Shown piece after piece: positions 45,197 to 60,100 of a stretch of 64,000 nucleotides of DNA (its first letter is position 1; every line of letters starts with the position of its first letter). Made by a program: the position numbers and the translations under genes. Under the pieces are notes generated by a model. The model was not told where the DNA came from. It was given only the letters and a program-made list of their open reading frames with translations, and did no database searches. Source of the stretch: Chondrosia reniformis. Taxonomy: Eukaryota; Porifera; Demospongiae; Chondrillida; Chondrillidae. The stretch is taken from assembly GCA_947172415.1 (NCBI GenBank), contig OX359189.1, positions 3,548,501 to 3,612,500 on the forward strand, in the 5' to 3' direction.

Positions 45197-48100
45197 CTAC
45201 TCATGATCAGGCTTAGAGTTAGCTTTGTTGATTCTTTCAATGACAGAGTAAAGTTGACCACGAACTCCTTTTGGTTCACAAGTACAAAGGGTATTGTCTT
45301 TTATCAGTGGAACTTCATTAGACAGTTTCTGTGAAGAGAAAACATGCAAGAAATCAGTCATCAAAATTAGACTACTTGAAACTTAAATCTAAAACAATGC
45401 AAATACAAGTGCAACCACATAATGTTAAAAGAGATACAGATAAAGTGCACACATTAAACAAACACAAATGAGGGACAAGTGTGGTGGATTTTGTAATTCA
45501 AACTTTGGATGTGAAGACAATAAACCTATTAGATAAAGTAAGTGGAGCAATATAACATTTTTAGAAGGAAATTGCAGTACAAATTGCAAACTGATACAAG
45601 AAGGTACTAATTGCGCAAATCAATATAACATATTGTTACATACTGTTAGGCACACCTCCTATGAAAATTTATTCTCTTTATGTAGTCTGCTGGATACCTT
45701 TTAATGAAATTTTAGAATGACATATGACTAGCTAGTCTACCAATCAAGCAAAATGAAAATTAAATTATGTGACCCCACTCAGGTATGAACTATGCTATGG
45801 GGAAATGAGAAAGTGCTGTAATACTACCTAACAAGATTCAAACATGCAATGATATGTCAGTAAAAAATATGAATGAAATGGCACTTACTTTAAAGAGGAC
45901 TTCCATAAAGTGCAACAAGTACACACCACAATCTGAACTGTTTGGTTGCAAAGGGATCTAAGTATATATGAACACACACTAAACGTGCAACATACAAACA
46001 TAAGAATCAGAATGTAAATAAGACACATTGAGTGTGTGTCATGAACAAAGGGAGCAAGTCCTTATATTAGACAGATAGCCTGAAGCCCGCTAAGGGAAGG
46101 TGATGTACCAATCATAACCAGTTGATGTGGTTTGTAGTCTTGGCATACAAGCGACCCTTATCTAAGCATTTGGGGCAGCTAATTAAATATATGTTCAAAC
46201 TGAAGAATAAACAAAGGCTAGCTTGGCAGGGGTAAGGTTTAGAGGTTAATGGCTATAAACCAATACCTACATTTTACCTAGGCATACATACATGTAAGTA
46301 CAGGCAACTAACAAGCACAAGCAAGGAAGCCATATACATCAGGTCATTTTAAATTTAAAATGGCAAGATTCAATGTCCATTTTACAGGGTAAACTACTTA
46401 AGACAGATCATTCCCACAAATACATATTTAACTATGCATACAATACATACCACTGGCCACACATTACTCATTACTCAGTGGTATTAGAGAAAGTAACCCA
46501 CTCACTAAATACAACAAACAAATAGGAGTGATTTATCAAATGATGTAGAGTTCCTAAAGACTTCACTGAATGGTCTCAGCATAACCTAATAGTCTTAACC
46601 TTACCTATTGTGTAATGTACGTATATGTATGCACTTACAGTAGACTGTCAATAGTAGGATGAGATTAGTCAGTAGGAAAACAATTATCAAATATTAGCAA
46701 CCTCCTAGCACACAACAACCTTTGAGTATATGAAAATGACTTTCTAGATGTGCAAATATGGTTAGCATACAACAACTACCTCATATTAAGGGACAAGAAA
46801 GTGCTTGCAACAGAAGGCCAGACGTTAATCTAGCATTCACAATAATAATTAATCAAAAGTGGACAGTTACCTGGGGATGTACAGTGGATAAACCATCAAA
46901 GTGGCCATCTTCAGATCGGCATTTTTTGGTTTTCCATTCCTGATTGAGATAACTAAGTACACAAATATAGAAGATGGAAAAGTACAATTAGAATACATTA
47001 TAGTATGTGCAACATATTTAATATCTTACACCTAGAGTAATTATATGTATGACAAATACTGTACCAAAGATTTGCAAATCTCCAAAATCTCTAGACTTCT
47101 ACTCTAGAGTAAGCTTTAATGATTAGGATGAAGCATCTGAGGCTTTACACAGTATGTTGAAAAATCCATGCTATAAAACTATACTCTACATCAGAGGCAC
47201 TTTAGAGACACACAAAAGGCTATTCTGATCAGTGGAGGACATCTCTCAAAATGTAAAGAAATTGCCCACTTATGAAGTTAAAAGATGGTTTCGTGCATCA
47301 CATAAAAGATTAGGAAAGTCTGTCACAGACTGCTGAAATAAAGATTAAAGAAACACCACAGATCTACTGTATGCAAACATTACCATTACATTAACTTGAA
47401 TGCAAATATTGACTAGTACTTTACAGCAACATTGCTCCTTTAGAGAAGGACTGGTTGACCTGTCTTAACAAAAGTTTCGGTACATAGTTTCCTTAAACTA
47501 AAATTGCAGTAGTGGAGATTCTGTTATAAATTGAATAGAATTTCACAAAGTGAATCTTGAAATACTCAAATTGGAGATCAAACTTTATTTTCAGAGGACA
47601 AAGTCTCTGTCCTCAAAGCACAGAGCAGACATAACACAGTAATTGATGTGTGTCTTTAGAAGTACCATATAAACGTGACTGTATGGTGAAATAGACAATG
47701 AATACATACTCCTTAGGATTTACAGTTGCGCATATTCACAAAGGTTACGTAGTATGCTTGTAGCATAGATGTACATATACATATATGGGTACAAACGCAT
47801 GTATACCTACATGTATACAAATTGTCTAAAAACTAAGAGTGAACAGATGGCTAATTAGAAGTATGAAACATACATAGTACTAAAGCTATGGTTCCGAACA
47901 CCTCATCAACAAGTTATATCTCATGATCAGCAGATGACATTTTTATGGCATTCAAGAGGCCATATAACTTAATGACTACTGATTCAAATTAGTACACGGG
48001 CATGTCATGTACAACAGGCCAGAGTAGAGAAAGGAAGGTGAAGCAGGTATTCATTGCAGAAGTAAAGGGAGGATGTCAGCAAGAATGATCAAGATGGAAA

Positions 48101-51100
48101 TATAATTATGATTAACCATTATATGCTGCTTAATCTTTACAGATGACCCCTCCTGTATAGATTTAATACCACATTCATAAAACCATCAAAAATTAAACCT
48201 CCTAAAATTGTCAAAACTACACTCACAAAACAAGAAGACCTGTGAATACTTCTTAAAGGCTACACAATGGTCAATGCCATGAGTGGCTGATACATAAGTT
48301 TACATAAGTTTAGGTACATACTTAAGTAAGATTCCTAAGACCACTTATATGGCCTTATTGAAAAGTGTTGACCTGTGAACCTTCAAAAAGTGTCCCTCTA
48401 TTTTCTTACTCTAACAGTTAAGAAGGAATAATGTAGCATCAGAGGAGCAGGATCCCAAACAGACTACTAAACTGAATTCAATGTTAGCACTAATCAATAA
48501 AGAAATATAGCTAAATATACTTTCACTGTTACGACAACAGGAACAACTGTAAAACCTTTAAACAGCTCATTCAACTAGTGAGGTACATACACATGCATCA
48601 TAGCTAATCTAAAAAGTGGATAGATAATATCTCAAAGGAAAAAAATCAGTGAAATTTCCTTATTCTGAGTCCCACTGCATCCATCTTAAGAAAAAGGATT
48701 TAGTTAATACTAGTCTCTCAAAAGGGTCACTTTCAAAAGACATTTGTGTATATTGGTACCAAAGTTTTGGGGTTTTAAAACACATTTTAATTCACCATAC
48801 AATTATCCCTTTCATCTGATTAATGCATATATATGACCACAACACTAGATCATGTGAAAGACCTCCATTAATGGATAATGGATTCCGAGACTGTGTCAAA
48901 CCTTACAATCTACATATACAGTAGATGTACTAGTTTTCCTAACACAGATGTGTACTTAGAGAATTGGTAGTCATAAGCACCAAAACATAACGCTTATTTA
49001 TAATAACATTACTTTGACAGAATGATCCAAAACGTACGTACAGTAATCGTGCACTGTACGTATGTTATGATTTACAAGCTAGCTGTACCCTCATCTTATC
49101 CTACACATACAAAATTATCTTAAGTGGTCCGGGGATGTGCTTATTCAAGTGACTTGGACTACCAAACCAATATGTATACAAGCACATTTCTTATGATATA
49201 CTTAGCTATTGTACATGGAGACTCCCACTATAGCCCTTCATGAAAACCAGCTTAACACAAAACCAGTTGATTTGGATAAAATGTGGTGTGTATACGTATG
49301 TGTGAGGCTTCATTCTTACACAAACTTTAACAAAAGGTAAGAAAAGTAAATTAAGTCTCTCTAGCTCACCTTGTGATCCTCTTTCCAAAGTGATGCCTTC
49401 TTACACCCAACGAATCCAACACAATGATGCATGGTCTAGGAGACAGAGGTAGACAATACACAATGTTTTCACAAGCTTAGCACTAACACACCTTGAACTC
49501 AAGACAGGATATAACAGCTTCCTAACAGAGATGTCATTAATTAGTGGTGACATACAATTAGGTTAAGTACATGCATAGGAGATTAGAGTAAAGGCCCCTC
49601 TTAAGTGGTGATAATGCAAAAATTTCATAAATAAAGTTAAAATATACGTACGTATTATAAGAAAGAAATATATGAGATATCTGTTATATGTAGATTACAA
49701 TAAGTGAGTCGTGATCAGTGAACTCTAGAAAAAGCAACTATTCCCTTCAATGATGTATAACTGGAAAATTACGTGCTTGCCAATGATGATTTGAATCATT
49801 AGCATGGACTACCATATAAATATACACACAAAATTATGTCAAAGGATTATTTGGTGAAACACAATTTGCTATATACAGTATAGACGTCATGTATGTATAC
49901 TACAAAATTGATAGCATTGAAGGCTAATGACACTGCTAATCTTCAGCTCAATAGACTACCACTGAAAGGCACTGTAGCTAAAATTTAAACTAATGACAGA
50001 CTACTGTTCCAAGGAACACTAAGACATTGCAAGCTGTTTTGGTATCAGTCACACAAAGGTTCATTTGTAATTCACATTTCCGGTGGGGTTTGATATGGGA
50101 ACACCTGCTATCCATTAGTACTATAAATTCAGATGCAGTACATAATAGGAACACAGTAAAGGGTTTCTGAGTACATGATACAATGGTGCTGTACAATTGT
50201 GGTATCAACTATCAACTCAAGAAATACATTCCAATAGCCATGTACATATACCCGAGGGCATGTAGAGCACAATTCTTTATTTTCTATATGTATGTATAAC
50301 TAAGGTGCTCTGATTAGCAACAAGGGTACAAATATCAAATCAACAAAACTGACATAATATTTCAAGAAAGCAAGATTGAACAACAGAGCATTGTAATATT
50401 TAGTTTAAGGCCAGCTACAGCTGCTTCATATGGAATGAAATAAGACAGTTGAAAATGTTTGTAATGTGACACTGCTGTATCATTGTTAATGGTCAAACTT
50501 GTACATACATACCAATAGTCTATAAGAGAAAATGTTCCACACTTACTTTTCACTTTTATCTGTAGGTTCCTCTACTTGTAGAGATTCAGGTTCATCCTAT
50601 GGTACGACAATAGAATAGAAGAGTATGTGATATGAATTACAGTGTTAAGTACTGACTCAATGATAATCCTGTAGTTATTATCTATATACATACGTACGTA
50701 CACATACCAACGCACAATGTAACACAATCAATCAAAACCTTTGGTCTACCTGCCTTATAAGTATAGTCATTATATGATTAATTGCTTGATCCTACTAAAT
50801 GCTGCCAAATAACCATTGAACCCAAAAGTAATGTTTGACAAAGTCAGAGATCTGGTTGAAAAGTTACCAAAGAATAATAGATCATCAAACTGCTATGCTT
50901 CATTTCTTGTCGTCAACTGTTTGAAAATGATACCTTCAAATTACAGAGTTCATGGACCGTTATATAGAGTGTTTTAATTGCTGTCAAAATATGAATTGTA
51001 CATATCGAATTAATCTTAAACAGAAAATGAACAAAGAAATGTCAACATACCAATACTGCTAACTGAGGACTGATAAATGGTACTACAAACTGACCTTTCT

Positions 51101-54100
51101 AAAGGTCAAAAGTGTAAATGTATGTTTTTCCTACTTTCTTGTCTATGCTGTACATCACAGACAAAGATGTACATACAACAAACTGACAGACATATTATGT
51201 TATATGCAACCCCTCAAAGATTCTCACACCTGGACAGTACACTCATCTCATATGTACACAAGTTTCATACTATAAAGGAGGTGTTGGGAGATATCAAACA
51301 TAGTCTTATGAATAGTTACATGCAAAAGTGCACTATTCAGTAATTGAAGAGCGAGCAAATGTAGGTAAACAAAACGAAAAACATGGCTCCAGAAGAAGCA
51401 GCAGAAACAGTAGAAGAGTTGATGAAATAGTAGAAGAGTTGATGAAATAATGGACTCAAAGCCACTAATCTTCAAAGCTCTAATCTTAAAGTTGCAATTA
51501 ATGTTACAGTATAAAATATATATAGGAAGATGTTTTCATTTGCCTACCGTTTCTAAACAGTTTATTGTACAATATTAGGTAACCAGTAGCACCAGTAGTT
51601 AACAGTTAATAACCTTTATTGTGACTAGGCAACATTGTAATTAAGCACAGGTGATAAACCAAAGCTGGTATGAAGTTTCCATAGAAATGGAAAAAAGGAT
51701 GACCTAACACAGGTGTGTAGTATCACCTCAGCATGGACGACCCAATCCCTTTCGCATGTTAGAGCCTCAAAGTTCAAAGTAGTACTACAGACATGCACAC
51801 AAATAAAGTATTTAAACAGTACTGTGTATCTACAGGCTAATATCTTAAGTTAGGCACTATAAATGTTGCTTACCACAATAAGTAGGAAATTACATACCTA
51901 CCAAATGTCAAACATGAAACATGAAAGAGCAGTAACTGGGAGAGAAACCACTGGTGTAAGCAACCTATGCTATATCACTACATTTTGACTACAACAGTGA
52001 TATTTCAATCACTAGTTACGTACATTCAAATTCTACCTTTTAAATTAATTACTATTAATTCACTGCACCTACGTACCAAGCAAAGCTAATTAAGGTAAAT
52101 GACATCACTAAATGAAACCTTTTTATGCCAAAAACAATGTACATGCATCTGAAGACTTCACTGTCTTTTCACTAAATGAAACCTTTTTATGCCAAAAACA
52201 ATGTACATGCATCTGAGGGCTTCACTGTCTTTTCACTGTTTTGTAAACAAACCCTCAAAACATAAAACTACACAAACAAAATCAGTGTAATGTTGCTTGA
52301 GTAATTCCTTCTACTGTTATTTTGTAAGTCAAACATAGTAGACTAGGAAACCTAAAATGGACCAAATCATGAACAGAAATCAAAGTAAAATACAATATGT
52401 AATATGGCAGTAAAGTCCTTCAACTTAATCTTCACATAAATTACAATGGACATATGTCATGTATCAGAGAAACTCGTCAACCATACGTAGACTTAATGGA
52501 ATAATAGCTTGACCACAGAGGTGTGGTCAAGCTATTATTCCATTAAGTCTACGTATGCCATCCTAATCAATAAGTTATAATATGCTAGCATTACAAAATC
52601 ATTCAAAATGGCTCGCCTAAAGAGTTTGTAATCACAACACAAGACTATTCAGTTTTAACATGTAAGTGAGTGAGTCTACCTAAAATAAGCAGATTAGTAC
52701 CACAATATAGGTATAGTCACCTTATCAGTCACACCACTTTTCACCTCACCACTATAGTATACATAGCACTGGTGCTGATTCAGCAGTGGCTCTTACTTAA
52801 TTATTACACTATATTGGAATATAATGTTGGCTGAAACAAAGCAAGTGTAACTCATGTGACTAAACAAAATTCATTTTAAGACAAAACAAACAGCTGGACA
52901 TTCCAATATACCAAAATAGGGACTTTGATTGCTAAGTGATGCTATCAAGAATGGTAAACGACTATAGGACACTATTTCAACAAGATACTATTACAAACCT
53001 ATCAAGTAACCTGTTACCAGTCCACATATTGATGAAAGCACCCTAAGTATCAGATACTCATTACTCGTAATAGTACTGCAATTGTCAGATTACAATGAAG
53101 TACTACAGGTATACCTGCTAAACAGAGAAAAGCATTTGTAATCATATCTTTTAAGACTCATATAACTACCATATATGTATATATGTATGTAGTAGATTAG
53201 GTCATATTGAGTTTTCAAATGGAAACCTTCTCATTATGACAAACAATACAAGCATGGACACACTTTAAATGGAGCCTTTGTATGCAAACACCACAGTATT
53301 TGTGTTAGATGATAGGGATTTCTTCTAAATGCACTAAACTTATCTTTGAGATGAGTCATCATTAATCTTTTGAGCATCTAGAGACACAGCTGGTTCTTTT
53401 AGGATTCAGACATCACTCATAGGTATACATTTATAATATTCATGAATAAAGTAAAACAGGGATGTACAAGGTTGACATAACTTTCACACGCAGTATCTAA
53501 GGGAGTGCTTTCTGATGGGTAAACAAGTCCTCTCTTAGTAATGTCCCCATGTTCTAGTTCATTTTAATCTGATAACCATACATAGCGTTGACCGTGTTCC
53601 ATTTATGTGAATACAAAGATACCTGAGATTCATATCTAATACTACCAGCCTTAGACTACTTAAAGAAAACAAGGAACAAGGAACTGCTACAAGGAACTCT
53701 ACTCCATTTTATCTACTTAACCATAGCACAAGCATTGGTAATATTTAAAATTTCAAAACAGAAATGGCTTTTCTATCAAGTACTTCATGAAAATTGATGT
53801 TCCAATCTGAAATCACTAACAAATATGTAATTACAATCATTCCAGGCAAATGATTATTAGAACAATCAGGCATTAGAAATGGTATTATGGTTTCTAGTGC
53901 TTCCCCCTCATCTAATGATTATATACATGCTTATACATCAGCATGACTTAATAAGTGTATTTACGTATTTAAAGAGAAGTATTGTATGGAAAACCAATTG
54001 AGAAGCTATACTATATACGGGAGAATAATAGCATACATACATGTATTAGAGAAAGTAGAAGGTTCCCACATACGTAGATATGTCCCCAGTATGTTGACTG

Positions 54101-57100
54101 TGCAGATAAGCCAGATATTATCAAACATCATTTTGTTATTATTTGCATGAATCTTTACAACAAATATTTAAGAAATATGACACTAAGTGGAATAATGAGT
54201 AAATGTACAGCCCCACCCCTTGCCTTAGGTGACCCCTGATCACTGTTTACCAATTGGAGTGGCCCACCCTACACAAAAGGGACACATCTGCATTGTCTGC
54301 TAACCTAAAGAGAGTCACTCACTGAGAATCCTTAAAATACAATGAATAAAGACATTATAGAAGAACATGCTTAACCTATTCTGCCCAAAAACATCAAGCC
54401 ATTAGCCATTCTCAAAAATTCCATCCACAACAAAGGTTTAGAGAAGGCAGTCCTCTTATAACCAACAGCAATGTCCCTAGACAGTGGCTCTCTCTGCCCT
54501 AGCTACACATCGATGTCACAGCAGTCACTCATTTGCCTAAGAAGAAGCCAAGACTGTTGACTGTAATCACAAACTGGTAAGAGAGATCCACCCAGTAAAA
54601 TTGACTATTACATCTTCACAAGACACCCTCAAAAATAGAAGAGCTTGTCAAGCCACAACTCTGCTTCCCTACAATTTTGGTCTATAAATCTTACATTTTA
54701 ACCCAAATGTTTAGTTGTAATTTGGTATAGCAATACTTTGCTCCTCAGTACAAATTATAGGCAAGTTAATGCACCTGTAGTGACATTATTAATGATCTCT
54801 CTCCATTGCTACCTACTATGAAGCCAATTGTAGTGCTTTACTTTTATTAAACAGGATATGCAATCATCACACATAATTAAATTCTTAATTCAATTTCCAT
54901 AAAAGGCTATAAATAGATATGCTACTAACAGTACACCAAATACACATATAAATATAGCTTTTGGATACCTTTAAACTTACCCATAATAGAGTGAAGTCAA
55001 ACTGTTAACACTAGGATGACTCAGCCAATATAATGGCAGAGACAACATGATATCACCTGTTTACTTGTATTCTAGGAATATTACAGAATATTATGCCTAC
55101 CTTCAAATCAATTAGTATGTATGCATTTCTAAATAGCATGTAACTCACTCTTTTTGAGTGAGAGCAATCGGGTTCAGCAAGATCAGAATCATCAATACAA
55201 AGAGAGGCACCTGGGACAGCGTCCTGTTGGTTCAGCAATACATTTGCTGTAGTTGTCTGGCTTTCAAGAGAATCTTCCAATGTTTTCCCATTTTTGTCTA
55301 TGTCCTCTTTTGAAGGAGGCTCTGAAATATTAGAAGACTAAAATATAAACACATAGTTTTATTGCTGTACATGCATTAACTAAAGTGTATGTGTACACAG
55401 TAAATATGCTTTACAAACGTTTAGTACACTCCAACCTTTGTAAATTACTCTTAGATTCTGAACTAGGGCCACTAAGGCATACCTAAGTTTTAACAGCATG
55501 ACACTTGATACACATACGTACATATGTAGTTGACAGTGGACATGTATGATTCAATTTTCCTATGAGGTATTTCCGATAAACAACTTCCTAAACTACATAA
55601 GTATATGTACAAGGGTATACAAATTTACTTGTAAAAGTGTACACTACTTGAAATATAACAGCAAAAGACTGATATTCCAAAGGTTAAATAATAAAAATAT
55701 GAGGAAAACTTATGTATCTTATACAGTGTGTCAAATACAGAATTAATAAATGACAATGCAGTCACTCAATCTAAATAAAACTTGTTACCCAATGACTTCT
55801 AACATACACTCTTAATGGACAATCTCTATAGAAAGGAGAAAATCACTAGCCCCAAGTTGCCATTTAATCGAGGCTCCACGATATCCCTTAGAGTGTACAA
55901 TTAGAGCAGAACAAAATGTGTGAGAATCCAGGAAAAAAGATTTTATATATAATGACCACATCGCACTAGCAAAAACGAAATGGCACAGTCACATACAGCT
56001 ATATTTCAGTAATAATACAAATGTCACATGTCTTTAAGTTTCTATTGAATTACTTACAGATGTACAAGAGCTTGGGCACATGAATGAACCACAAACTATT
56101 AATCTAAGACCCATAAGCCCATACCTTTGAGTACATATGTAAATTAATGACATAAAACAAATTTCAAAGTATTGCAGCCATAACAGTGATATACAGATAA
56201 GGACCTCTTTGGCTAAAAATGAATATTTCCTCATCTGAATCCTCATTGGGTAAGACTACTTGTGCTTCTTTTTTTCCCCTTTTCAGTTTCAAGGACCTGG
56301 CTTTTGTTGTTTCTGTTTTCTTCTGCTGTACCTCCTTTGCGTGGATCTCCTTATTATACATGCCAGGATTAAAAACAACAAAGACAAACCAGTGGGACCT
56401 ACATATATAAGCAAATATAGCAGATTATAAGGAAAGTTTTCAACAATTACAGAAGCTTTATTATTTCATACCATAAATAGGTAGGTCTATTTGATCATAC
56501 TTAATGTAACACAATTTTCAGTGCTGTATCAATTTGTACCTACATACGTACGTATGTCATGTGTATTAAGTATATACTAGGTGTACATTTAGTAATACCT
56601 TACAGCATTTTCTGTTTGAATATTTGCTCCAAACCTATTGGAACATACGTATGCCACCCTTAATTAAAAAGTCTACCTAATTAAAATTTCTCAAAATTTC
56701 CTTAAACAGTTAGTAAAATCATATCTGGATGATCCTCCTACAAGGCAGTTGAATTAATCATTTACACATAGTGTATCATGCTTGCACAATTTACATAGTA
56801 TATACTCCGTTGCTGGGGCAACCACCTGTGTTTAAATTTCGTAACCGTGATAAGACAGGATTTAAGAAGCTATATACTGCATCAGTTTCTTAAATCCTGT
56901 TATATCCCTGCCCAAATATGGTAAACTAAGACATTTCTTCTTGGGGGTGGACGATTCTCCTTACATTTAGGACAGTTGGAGTAGTCAGGGCAAGAGCATT
57001 CTATGAAGTTGTCAGCGTTTAAGCAAAAAGAACCAAACGCTAGCAGACCCATCCTGAAAGTCCTGCCAAAATAACGATAAGAAGCGTTTCGGTGTATATG

Positions 57101-60100
57101 GGTTTACATACATACTCGCCGTCAGGCGCTAACACGCCCTCGTGACTCGTACGCATAAAACCCATATACACCTCAGCACCGTGGTATAACTAATACGTAT
57201 AATACAGTAACTGTGACAAAGGATTAACCAATTAGTGAAAACCTTATTGGGAACAGGCTGTTGCAGGTAATTAGCTGATGACTGATGTACCTACCCAGGT
57301 TCAGATAACGACTATAACAAAGGCATCAGCTGCTTTGATTTAGTAGTGTTTTTGTTTTTGTTTACTTCTTGAAGTGCTGTAGTTTTAGGATCTCCGTTTT
57401 CCTTATAAGGCGTAAAGGTTGTAGGAGTACCCAAGATTCAAGTGTGATCAGGGAGTAGTTACAGCCTAGGCTCCAAGAAGGAAGTAAGATATTAAAAATC
57501 GGGATACATTACACTATATCAACCAAGTGACCCAAGGCCTTTTCTTAGCTGCTTAATTGAGTTTACTTACTAAATATAAAGTACAAATGCCTGCCTATTC
57601 CTCACTTTGTGCAAAAATAACAAGATATATGATCCCCGTTGTGTCCTGTAAAGTATCAAATACGTAAGTGTTACAAGCATAAGTCCACGGCCACTTTAGA
57701 TCATGGGGCTAATCACATGTATTCACTTTACAATTAGAGTGCAGTTTTGGTTAAAATATGTATAATATCATTCAGCTTGGAAATGGCAGTATGATAGCCA
57801 ACTAAATATGAGATAAGGATTGCGGGAAGGCAACTTCACTTATATATTTACTCAATTCAAAGGAGATTTAGATTTCAAAGAAAGCTTCAGTTTTCCCCAA
57901 AACTTTTAACTTACAGTATGTAAAATGCTACATATGTAAAAAATTTCTAAATAAAAATCTATGTTGGGTATACAGTAAAACCTCTATTAACGGACACTCC
58001 CAATAGCGGACAGTCTCCGTATAACGGACAGCATGCAATGTGCCAACTTTTTTGTATACGATTGTACATTAGCAACTCCCGAATAGCGGACAACCTCCGA
58101 ATTCCGGATAACGGACACACTGCCCGATCCCAAGGACTTTTTGTATTACAAAAAACTCCTTTAATGGACAAAGAGGGCCTTATCTAGCTACGGTTGCAGT
58201 CAGAAAAAAACAACCTAACGAGGGACGCCTCTCACCGAGTATTGATGGAGCTGTTAACGAATTAAAAGCATCCGATCGACTAATCTTGAATGTACTAACG
58301 AAGTAACGTACGTACGGTTGACACCGTTTCAGATAGCATTGTATACAGATATAAAGCTTTTATTATGAAAACCTCCCAGTAAAGGACAACCTCCAAATTA
58401 AGTCCCTTTGCACCAACTTGTCCGTTATTGAGAGGTTTCACTGTATATGTATATGCAAGAGGACAAAAAGCTTAAAAGAAAATTCCAATAAAGTTTTGGG
58501 CAGCATGCCTAAAATATTATACATCTCAGTTTGTAAGCAGAAGTAGTCATTGCCTCTGTTGACTGTATAGACATTACATATTGAGTTGTTACACATGCTA
58601 TCTTGGTAATTTAGAACTTACTGATAGCAAACTGGAATAATAACCACTTCTTTTGAGAATATATCAACAGATTTAGTCCAATTCTTAACTCTTGAATGTT
58701 CCTTTTCGGGCGTCCTACAGAGAATCATAAAAAACATGGTCTAGTAGGAGAAGATTTGATCAGTGTGTAAAAACTATAAAAGAATTATGCATACACTAAA
58801 AATAGCAAAGATTCAGTAGAATACAACCACTTAAGTAACGTTTGCTCACTTCGGCAAAACTTTAGCTGACGTATCAAACTTGCCACTTGACAATCGAGTG
58901 AAAAAGAATGAACTAAAAATATGAATTTTACTCTGAACTTGTTCAGGTAGCTGCTTCCATAGGTACCTGGAAAACGTACATGTTATGAATAATCGATGTG
59001 ATAATCAAACCACAAGTAATAATCAATCAAACATCATAACGAGGGAAAAACATGAAAGAAGCAATTGCTGGGAATCGAACCCAGGACAACTGGTTATGAC
59101 CACCAGTTGCTCTGCCACTGAGCTACAACTGCCACAGCAATGCCCCCCTCATGCTCTCCCTCTTAAGCTAACTACAACTACTAATTGGTTAATATTCTTA
59201 ATCAGTGGTGATTCTCTTCATCAGTACAAGCTGATAATCAAGATGTATGTATAACCCAAATGATACCTACAAGAGAACCAACTACGTATGTACATTACAC
59301 ATGTGTCAAGACTGAAGGCTAGTGAGAGTAAATTGAAAATGGTAAAGCGACTTAAGTAGAATATCCCAACAATCTGTAATTCTACTTTAATCACTCTACC
59401 TCCTTTGCTGGATCAATACAATACAAATAATACCACAAACAAACAGTTCACTTTAAATTTAGTTATATTAGCGATTTCACATTTACCGCTAAAATTAGAG
59501 TTCGCTAAATATAGTATTACTACTAAATAGAGTACTACTGTAATTATTTATTACCGTAATTAACTAACAAAACTTCCATGCATTTTGTAAGTCACTAATA
59601 TTATATTCCGCTATGTAGGGGTAAAATCCAGTATCGCTAACTTTTGGTCCCGCTTAAATAAAGGGATTTACAGTATGTATCTCTGGAATTTGCCACTCAC
59701 TCAATCAGATATCATATATTTCAAATGGAAATAATTTATTGAGATATGCATGTAATCACATGACATACTTGATTACTCACAATAAGTAAAAGTTGATTAC
59801 TGTATCATTTAAAAACTCTCCTTCTTCAAGGCATTCCAGGTCTTCTGTTTTGACTTGTAAAGACTGAGTTCCGTAGTGATATGTGAAGTCACTGTCAGAT
59901 AAGAAAAACTTCAAGTTCAGCATACCAGGAACACATATGTACCTATTTACATATGTTTACCCTTATAAATATGTATTATTAGTATAACTTATTACACTTA
60001 TGTCACTTATAATCAGTCAAAGCAAATTAATTATCTCATCGACACATTAACATCCCAAAATTCTGTCAACTTTGCCTGTGGATGGAGTAGGGTAATGCAT

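Noticed and set aside
48216..48259. 33-nt version of the SENP6/7 microexon using the acceptor GTGTAG
   Set aside because: It would need an internal phase-0 donor in the previous exon. The 25-nt version keeps the full exon with its GTGAGC donor.
57959..58171. 70-codon minus-strand frame
   Set aside because: Lies within the pogo-type MITE and reads its internal GCGGACA repeats; not a protein family.
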